A DNA stretch of 64,000 nt from Crossaster papposus (lineage: Eukaryota; Echinodermata; Asteroidea; Velatida; Solasteridae). Below, piece after piece: positions 56,584-64,000 of the stretch. The position numbers and the translations under genes are program-made. Where the stretch lies: contig JBAIAA010001523.1 in assembly GCA_037893245.1 (NCBI GenBank), positions 1 through 64,000 on the forward strand. Direction: 5' to 3'. The notes beneath the pieces were generated by a model. That model saw nothing but the letters and a program-made list of their open reading frames with translations. It was not told the origin of the DNA and did no database searches. The first letter of the stretch is position 1; every line of letters begins with the position of its first letter.

Positions 56584-58030
56584 TTGGCTTTTTCGCAAAT
56601 TTTGCGAAAAAGCCTTTGTTTTTGTTCTGATTTTTTTTTTTCTTCTTTTTTTCTTTTAGTAACCTAAACTCCATAGACTTTGTACACGTTTTTTCTGCCA
56701 GTCACTTTTAATAGAAAACAAAGTCGTATTTCCATAAAACTTAACCAAGGTGAAGACCCTATAGTGAACTCGTGTCTCGCCGAAAAACGTAATGGTGACG
56801 TCATCAGGGGTCACGTGACGTCATCTTAAAGGTGTAATTGATTTAATCTTGGAAAATCAATAACAAATCAACCGCAAAAGACCGAAACTTAATTTTTGTG
56901 GCAATAGATAGAATAATCCAGGATCTTAATTTTATCTCGTGTGCGTGAAATCACGTGACCTTTCCTTCCGGTCCAAACCGGAAGTGCCTTATAATTTAAA
57001 ACTGAAAAATGATATGAACTTACTTTCAACGATGTTAGTGTCTGGCTAGAATAAACTTTTCAAAAAAATTACCGGCGACGTCATAACACGTTATAGCGCC
57101 CTCTAGCGGCAGGTTGAATAATGGTTAAAATGAATAATCTGTTGATGTGTGTGGCGAAGTTTGCTGAAATCATTTTATAACCGGTGTATGTAATCAGCTT
57201 CGTGCCAAGAACATATTGAGAAAGAGAAATATTGATGACGTCACCAAACCGGAAGTTACAATGAAAAGACCTTTAAACCTTTAAAAAAATGCTTAAAAAT
57301 CAACCGCGATAGATATAATCTAGATTCTTGCTTCAAATAGCAAAGTTAAGACAGCTCTCGAGCTTTCTGTTAATTACGTCCAGATGACGTCATCAATTGT
57401 CAGATTACAAGCAACCAAATATTTCTAGATTTAATCTTTAAAAATTGATATAAAATCAACTGTAAGAGATCTGATTTTGATTTTTAAGAGAATTGATAGA
57501 TTAATCCATGGTCTTCATAATTTGTATTACATGCAAGAAGACCTGACCCTTCCTTCCGGTCCAAACCGGAAGTGCCTTATAGTTTAAAAGTGGAAAACGA
57601 TGTTAACTTATTTTCAACGATGTTAGGCGATGGCTAGGTTGTAAGTAACTACAAAGTTAACGGTAAATTCATAAAATGTTATAGTGCCCTCTAGCGGCAT
57701 GTTGGCAAATGTTACGTCTTATTACGATTATATTTGAATTATTATGTGTTTAGACCTTTAAGCCATAATACAGCAACGAAACGTGCTAACATAACAACTT
57801 TTTTTATTGTTAGGTGTATAGATAGTTGCACAAAAAGTTCACAAACGTGTGACGTCATCGTTTTAATCAGTTTGAATTAATTTTAATCTGTTTAAATTAA
57901 CTTAAATTCGTTTCCAATGATTTTAAATTGTTTTGATGGTATAAAAGTTCAATTTTTGAAATATTTAATCTAAACAATTGAGAATGCGAAAAAGCCCTAT
58001 GTTCTGTTCCTCGAACAGACGTAGTTCTAG
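56584..58030 (+). repeat. Array monomer 13 (plus), 1.45 kb
   Basis: Starts with one GGCTTTTTCGC palindrome. CTCF-like cores at 57096 and 57684 (GTGCCC variant). The short form without the optional block. CTAG at 58027-58030. Confidence 0.8.
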
Positions 58031-59401
58031 TTTCTTCTTCTTCTTCTTCTTCTTTTTTCTTTTCTTTTAGTAACCTAAACCCCATAGACTTTGTACACGT
58101 TTTTTCTGCCCGTCACTTTTAATAGAAAACAAAGTCGTATTTACATAAAACTTAACCCAGGTGAAGACCCTATAGTGAACTCGTGTCTCGCAGAAATACG
58201 TCATGGTGACGTCATCAGGGGTCACGTGACATTATCTTAAAGGTGTAATTGATTTAATCTTTGAAATTCAATAACAAATCAACCGCAAAAGACCGAAACT
58301 AAATTGTTGTGGCAATAGATAGAATAATCCAGGATCTTAATTTTATCTCGTGTGCGTGAAATTACGTGACCCTTCCTTCCGGTCTAAACCGGAAGTGCCT
58401 CATAATTTAAAAGTGAAAAATGATATGAACTTACTTTCAACGATGTTAGTGTCTGGCTACAATGTATTTTTCAAAAAAAATATTGGTGACGTCATAACAT
58501 GTTATAGCGCCCTCTAGCGGCAGTTTGAAAAATTGTTAAAATGAATAATCTGTTGATGTGTGTGGCGAAGTTTGCTGAAATCACTTTATAACCGGTGTAT
58601 TTAATCAGCTGCATGCTTAGACCATATTAGGAAGGATAAATATTTATGACGTCACCAAACCGGAAGTTACAATGAAAAGACCTTAAAACCTTAAAACGTC
58701 GCTTAAAAATCAACCGCGATAGATATAATCCAGATTTTTGCTTTAAATAGCAAAGATAAGACAGCTCTCGAGCTTTCTGTTAATTACGTCACGATGACGT
58801 CATCAAGTGTCAGATTACAAGCAACCAAATATTTCTAAATTTAATATTTGAAAATCAATATAAAATAAGCCGTAAAAGATCTGATTTAGATTTTTAAGGG
58901 AATTGATAGATTAATCCATGGTCTTCATAATTTGTATTACATACAAAAAGACCTGACACTTCCTTCCGGTCCAAACCGGAAGTTCCTTATAATTTAAAAG
59001 TAAAAAACGATGTGAACTTACTTTCAACGATGTTAGGAGCTGGCTAGGTTGTAAGTAACAAAAATTAACAGTGACTTCATAAAATGTTAAAGCGCCCTCT
59101 AGCGTCATGTTGACAAATGTTACGTCATTTTACGATTATATTTGAATTATTACGTTTTTAGACGTTGAAGGCATATCTCAGCAAAGGATCGTGTTAACAT
59201 AACACCTCATTGTGTGTTGTTAGGTGATAGATAGTTGCACAAAAAGTTCAGAAACGTGTGACGTCATCGTTTTAATCAGTTTGAATTTATTTTAATCTGT
59301 TTAAATTAACTTAAATTCGTTTTTTTTGAAAAAAAATACTCTAAAAAAATGCGAAAGCGAAAAAGCCCTATGTTCTGTTCCTTAAACAGCCGTAGTTCTA
59401 G
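58031..59401 (+). repeat. Array monomer 14 (plus), 1.37 kb
   Basis: CTT-repeat leader, CTCF-like cores at 58507 and 59092. The 3' hairpin has TCCTTAAACAG, one base off the stem. CTAG at 59398-59401. Confidence 0.8.
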
Positions 59402-62134
59402 TCTTCTTCTTCTTCTTCTTCTTCTTCTTCTTCTTCTTCTTTTTTTCTTTTAGTAACCTAAACCCCATAGACTTTGTACACGTTTTTTCTGCCCGTCACT
59501 TTTAATAGAAAACAAAGTCGTATTTACATAAAACTTAACCCAGGTGAAGACCCTATAGTGAACTCGTGTCTCGCAGAAATACGTCATGGTGACGTCGTCA
59601 GGGGTCACGTGACGCCATCTTAAAGGTGTAATTGATTTAATCTTTGAAATTCAATAACAAATCAACCGCAAAAGACCGAAACTAAATTTTTGTGGCAATA
59701 GATAGAATAATCCAGGATCTTAATTTTATCTCGTGTGCGTGAAATCACGTGACCCTTCCTTTCGGTCTAAACCGGAAGTGCCTCATAATTTGAAAGTGAA
59801 AAATGATATGAACTTACTTTCAACTATGTTAGTGTCTGGCTACAATGTATTTTTCAAAAAAAATATTGGTGACGTCATAACATGTTATAGCGCCCTCTAG
59901 CGGCAGTTTGAAAAATTGTTCAAATGAATAATCTGTTGATGTGTGTGGCGAAGTTTGCTGAAATCACTTTATAACCGGTGTATTTAATCAGCTTCATGCT
60001 AGGAACAAGTTGACGGGAAGAAAAAATTATGACGTCACCAGACCGGAAGTTAGAATGAAAAGACTCCTGTTCCTTTGAAAATTCCTAAAAAAATTAAACC
60101 TGACAGATACAATCTTGATTTTTGCTCTAAAGGTTAATGTAAAAGTAGTTCTCGAACTTCCCTGTGTTTTGGGTTAAAAAACGAACTTGAACATACCCTG
60201 CGGCACCCTTGAAATGTAATCGTTTTGGCCTAGGTGCAAAAAGCATTGACCCCTTACGTGTGCATGGCACACGTATAATAGGGGTGTACATCACTGACCT
60301 CTATACATGGACAGATCATCATTGTTTCATTTTGAAGTCGGCATGCGGAGAAGTGCAACATGGCGGACCCACGACGTGACTCTGTGAGCCAATGAAATGT
60401 CCAGGTGTTGATACGATACGTATTACGTAATGTTTATAAATACAAAATGTACAGAATAAATCCGCTGACCTCCACACCTGGACATTTCATTGGCTCACAG
60501 CAGTGACGTCTCGGGTCCGCCATGTTGCACTTCCAGTTCGCGCCGACTTCAAGTGATAGCACAGCAGAATATGGACAATGGTCCGTCCAGGTGTAGAGGT
60601 CAGTGGTGTACATGCCTGTATATGTACGTACGTATACACTGATAGTGTACTATTCATTGAGCGAATGTATCACTACTGACATCGTACGTGCATGCAAATG
60701 TACGCTCACCCAAGAGGACACTAGCCGCCAACCAGCGAAACAAATTGACGTCATCAAATTGCCTATGGGGAAGTGCGCTGTGTGCGACAGGCAGGTAAAC
60801 ACGCTCTCGGCTACGCAGAATTCAATCCCATAGACTTTGTAAACGTTGTTTGCACAATTCCAAGCACTTTTAACGAAAAACAAAGTCGTATTTCCATAAA
60901 ACTTAACCCAGGTGAAGACCCTATAGTAAACTCGTGTCTCGCAGACATACGCCATGGTTACGTCCTCAGGGGTCACGTGACGTCATCTTAAAGGTGCAAT
61001 TGATTTAATCTTTAAAAATAAATAACAAATCAACCACAAAAGACCGAAACTTGATTTGTGTGGCAATAGATAGAATAATCCAGAATCTTCATTTTATCTC
61101 GTGTGCGTAAAATCACGTGACCCTTCCTTCCGGTCCAAACCGGAAGTGCCTCATAATTTAAAAGTGAAAAATGATATGAACTTACTTTCAACGATGTTAG
61201 TGTCTGGCTAGAATAAACTTTTCAAAAACAAAATCGGCGACGTCATAACTTGTTATAGCACCCTCTAGCGGCAGGTTGGAAAATGGTTAAAATGCAGAAT
61301 CTGTTGTGTGTGGCGAAGTTTGCTGAAACCACTTTATAACCGGTGTATATAATCAGCTGCATGCTTAGACCATATTGGGAAGGAGAAATATTTATGACGT
61401 CACCAAACCGGAAGTTACAATGAAAAATCCTTTAAACCTTAAACAATCGCTTAAAAATCACCCGCTATAGATATAATCCAGATTTTTGCATCAGATAGCA
61501 AAGTAAAGACAGCTCTCAAGATTTCTGTTAATTACGTCACGATGACGTCATCAAATGTCAGATTACAAGCAACCAAATATTTCTAGATTTAATCTTTGAA
61601 AATCAATATAAAATCAACTGTAAGAGATCTGATTTAGATTTTTAAGGGAATTGATAGATTAATCCATGGTCTTTATAATTTGTATTACATGCAAAAAAAA
61701 CTGACCCTTACTTCCGGTCCAAACCGGAAGTGCATTATAATTTAAAAGTTGAAAACGATGTGAACTTACTTTCAACGATGTTAGGCGCTGGCTAGGTTGT
61801 AAGTAACAAACAAGTTAACGGTGACTTCTTAAAATGTTATAGCGCCCTCTAGCGGCATGTTGACAAATGTTACGTCATATTACGATTATATTTGAATTAT
61901 TACGTTTTTCGACCTTTAAGTCATATCTCAGCAACGGAACGTGCTAACATAACATACGTTTGTATTGTTAGGTGATAGATAGTTGCACAAAAAGTTCACA
62001 AACGTGTGACGTCATCGTTTTAATCAGTTTGGATTCATTTTAATCTGTTTAAATTAACTTAAATTCGTTTTCGATGATTTTAAATTATTTTGATGGTATA
62101 AAAGTTCAATTTTTGAAAAATTTAATCTAAAAAA
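59402..62134 (+). repeat. Array monomer 15 (plus), 3' end missing
   Basis: A long (CTT)n leader, CTCF-like sites at 59890, 61258 (GCACCC variant) and 61842, and the optional block split by MITE copy 2. It ends at TTAATCTAAAAAA without the hairpin, next to coding-type sequence at 62135. This is the right edge of the array. Confidence 0.75.
60284..60613. mobile_element. hAT-like MITE copy 2 (314 bp, 8-bp TSD)
   Basis: Spans 60292-60605, the same length and ends as the copy at 53216, and flanked by GTGTACAT (60284-60291, 60606-60613). The different target sequence at another monomer position shows an independent insertion and fixes the element ends. Confidence 0.9.
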
Positions 62135-62536
62135 CGGTCCATACCGTGCATCGCAACGCAGAAGGAGGAGAGTCAGACCGACTCGGGGCCCCCACCGGAC
62201 TTGCTTGCGGCTGCCATGGCAGAGCTGTCTGGAACAGCGGACTTCTCCAAACCTCCGTTCGTGAAGGGAAAAGTCGCCAAGAAGAGAAAGTTTGGCCCAG
62301 ATCCCGAACAAGCAGAGAACGACAGGAACGCTGTCAGATTCAACATCGGAGGTGAGCGTTACGTTAATGTCAAACGTTTCAAGGGGCGAGTCTACGTTAA
62401 TATCAGAGAACATTATTTCAACGAAGACAAAACTAAACTACTGGCAGGAAAGAAGGGGCTGAACCTGACGACTGAGAAATGGATGAATTTGTCCGACCAT
62501 TGCAAAGCCATCAACGAGGCCATAGACAGGGTCTAA
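62135..62536 (+). CDS. PC4/SUB1-like domain protein, partial
   Basis: The frame holds RFNIGGERYVNVKRFKGR, YVNIREHYFNEDKTKLLAGK and KGLNLTTEKWMNLSDHCKAI, the beta-sheet plus helix of the PC4 (positive cofactor 4) single-stranded DNA-binding domain; PC4 proteins are transcription cofactors. A basic KVAKKRKF stretch lies just before it, a likely nuclear signal. The ATG at 62216 is the first in-frame start, but the frame is open upstream to the array edge (KEESQTDSGPPPDLLAAA) and CAACGCAG at 62154-62161 could be a splice acceptor, so an upstream exon may lie beyond the array. Stop TAA at 62534. It could be a host gene, a retrocopy or an element-borne gene. Confidence 0.7.
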   Translation, partial: RSIPCIATQKEESQTDSGPPPDLLAAAMAELSGTADFSKPPFVKGKVAKKRKFGPDPEQAENDRNAVRFNIGGERYVNVKRFKGRVYVNIREHYFNEDKTKLLAGKKGLNLTTEKWMNLSDHCKAINEAIDRV

Positions 62537-62650
62537 CTTTATATTGACACTCTACATCGTAACGCGCCTTACTTTATTTGAGTAGTATTGTTGTTATTAG
62601 TTCATTTTATTTTACTATTTTCTTTTAAAATTTATTTTTTATTTCATTTT
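62537..62650. other. T-rich gap between two frames
   Basis: Very T-rich. It could be a 3' UTR or an intron with a pyrimidine tract. Confidence 0.4.
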
Positions 62651-62660
62651 TTACTACACA

Positions 62661-62984
62661 TCGAAAGATTCTACAAATCAGTGTATCATCGATCGGCGAG
62701 CACGGGCGAGAAGACTCACCAAGCGAATCCTGACCAAGTTTATCACGGACGAGATACTCAAGCTAGTCTACAAGGCGCAAGAACAATTGGGGTGCAAGGG
62801 GTGCGAAGAGGACTGGACAAGTCAATGGGACCACGCGTGTCTGTTCTTCGGCATGAATCCTGAGAGCCGGATCGATGATTTTGTACCGCAGTACCTGGAG
62901 GAAGCCATGCAGTTACTTGATACGGGAAAAGTGCTGCCTATATTTTACGTAGTGGCTGCCCTTTTAGGCGCTGGTTTTTGGTGA
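62661..62984 (+). CDS. Small Cys/His-containing frame, unknown
   Basis: Open on the plus strand across this interval: RRARARRLTKRILTKFI, then EQLGCKGCEEDWTSQWDHAC, then an acidic helix-like stretch and a hydrophobic tail (LPIFYVVAALLGAGF) before TGA. C-x2-C...H-x-C could bind zinc. There is no ATG near the beginning in this frame; the first is at 62853, so a spliced or lost upstream part is likely. It follows the PC4-like frame on the same strand within 125 bases, suggesting one transcription unit or one mobile cassette. I do not recognise the family with certainty. Confidence 0.45.
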   Translation, partial: SKDSTNQCIIDRRARARRLTKRILTKFITDEILKLVYKAQEQLGCKGCEEDWTSQWDHACLFFGMNPESRIDDFVPQYLEEAMQLLDTGKVLPIFYVVAALLGAGFW

Positions 62985-63636
62985 AAGAATGGACTTGAAC
63001 ATTGAGATAAATGTAATGATCGCAGACGTTTTGAATGAGTGGAAGATTGATCAATCAGATATTGAGATTTCGTTCTATTCGATGTTATTTGATAACACTA
63101 CTGAATTGGTTCAATACACAGTCGATCTTATAGAATGATATTTACAATATCTACAAAATGCAAACCCAAGATTGTTGTAGAATGAAACCAATGGTCTAAA
63201 ATGGTTACTGTGTCCGAAATAATAGTTTCTTGTTTAATAATGTTTATCATAATAGTTTAAATGTAAGGAATACGTCGTTAGCATCGGTGTATCTAAGTTA
63301 AAGAAATAAATAACATTATTGGTGAAAACAAAATCAGAAATGCTTTAGTGTGTTTATTTGTTCTTATGTTCGTTTACATATAATTATTTAATTCGTAGTC
63401 TAACGTTAGTCGCTTCAGTATAATTTATTTCACTAAATTATATAAAATAAAATAATAATAATCAAACAAAAACAAACAAACGCGGATTTCCGTAAAATAT
63501 AAAAGAAGAACAAAATGTACAAAAAACAAAACAAAAAATAGGGTTAAATCAATGAGGGGTTGTGCGTAAATAATGAACGTATTCACTCATAGCCGCCTAT
63601 TCAAGTTTATTCACGTCAGTGAAGTGAACTGTTTAT
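62985..63636. other. 3' flank, no gene seen
   Basis: AT-rich. An AATAAA word at 63305 could serve as polyadenylation signal for the frames before it. Confidence 0.4.
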
Positions 63637-64000
63637 CCCAATTTTCTGCGTTAAGACTTAGGTGTTTGCCGTTTCCTCTCGTGTTGACTTGGCTGTTTAT
63701 CACAATGTCCGGCGTTCTGACTTGAATGTTTACCATTTCTCCTCTCCATGTTGACTTGGCTACTTAGTCCTAATGTCCTGCGTTAAGACTTAGGTGTTTG
63801 CCATTTCCTCTCGCGTTGACTTGGTTGTTTATCCCAATGTCCAGCGTTAAGACTTGGGTGTTTATCATTCCCCCCATGTTGACTTGGCTACTTAGTCCTA
63901 ATGTCTTGCGTTAAGACTTGGGTGTTTATCATTTCTCCCCCATGTTGACTTGGCTACTTAGTCCTAATGTCTTGCGTTAAGACTTGGGTGTTCCCCACCC
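63637..64000. repeat. 62-67 bp minisatellite, continues past window
   Basis: Five to six units of GCGTTAAGACTTRGGTGTTT, then YCATTYCYCYCNYGTTGACT, then TGGCTACTTAGTCCTAATGT or the GTTTATCCCAATGTC variant. The two tail variants alternate partly, hinting at a dimer repeat. Steps between GCGTT words are about 65, 67, 66, 62 and 66 bases. Confidence 0.85.

Larger units (their letters stand above)
41446..61855 (-). promoter_or_regulatory. CTCF-like cores, block 3 (reverse, ~21 sites)
   Basis: GCGCCCTCTAGCG starts at 41446, 42482, 43066, 48880, 49467, 50461, 50917, 51987, 53154, 54651, 55686, 56272, 57096, 58507, 59092, 59890 and 61842. Decayed forms start at 53935, 57684 and 61258. None lies in the DIRS insertion. 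Confidence 0.5.

Noticed and set aside
1..64000. tRNA or rRNA genes
   Set aside because: No cloverleaf-like A and B box pair or rRNA core words were noticed by eye; a tRNAscan or Infernal run would be needed to be certain.

Overview
This window reads as intergenic, repeat-dominated DNA from an invertebrate animal. It contains several eukaryote-specific transposon classes (Tx1/L1-type LINE, Penelope-like, DIRS-like, MITEs, Helitron-like), homopolymer G/C tracts, (GTACAT)n runs and essentially no dense coding. An aquatic deuterostome such as an echinoderm is my leaning, from frequent AGGCCTA-type words and GTACAT microsatellites, but this is weak. No host gene is complete; the best host-type coding piece is a PC4/SUB1-like domain at 62.16-62.54 kb.

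Layout. 0-3.2 kb: a 1.2 kb segment present twice in direct order, with many single-base indels. 3.9-4.6 kb: diverged TGACGTCA-rich tandem repeats ending in a hairpin plus CTAG. 6.36-7.0 kb and 14.12-14.54 kb: two copies of a dispersed 0.43 kb repeat, the first followed by a fragment of the family that fills the right half. 7-14 kb: no supported gene. 14.64-16.09 kb: a transposon-like unit with long inverted ends. 16.1-24.6 kb: a minus-strand Tx1/L1-type LINE with two in-frame stops in ORF2, interrupted by a 3.26 kb foldback element (8-bp target duplication) that itself holds a dead Penelope-like RT. 25.73-28.11 kb: a second Penelope-like element with an open RT plus GIY-YIG frame between 108-bp inverted ends carrying a hammerhead-like core.

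28.24-62.13 kb: a long complex array of 1.1-2.7 kb monomers. Each monomer ends in a hairpin (stem TCTGTTC/GAACAGA) followed by CTAG and a T, the architecture of a Helitron 3' end. Monomers run head-to-tail, flip orientation at about 29.75 and 40.93 kb, and make a palindrome of about 4.8 kb. Each carries one or more close matches to the CTCF core, ETS-like palindromes, CRE palindromes and CACGTG. The array is broken by a decayed DIRS-like YR retrotransposon (43.66-48.46 kb) that has filled with a 43-bp minisatellite, and by two 314-bp hAT-like MITEs with perfect 8-bp target duplications.

62.13-64 kb: PC4-like coding, a small Cys-containing frame, and a 62-67 bp minisatellite running off the end. 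The strongest candidate for an undescribed system is the array itself: a rolling-circle-type tandem repeat loaded with insulator-like and promoter-like motifs, built into large palindromes.
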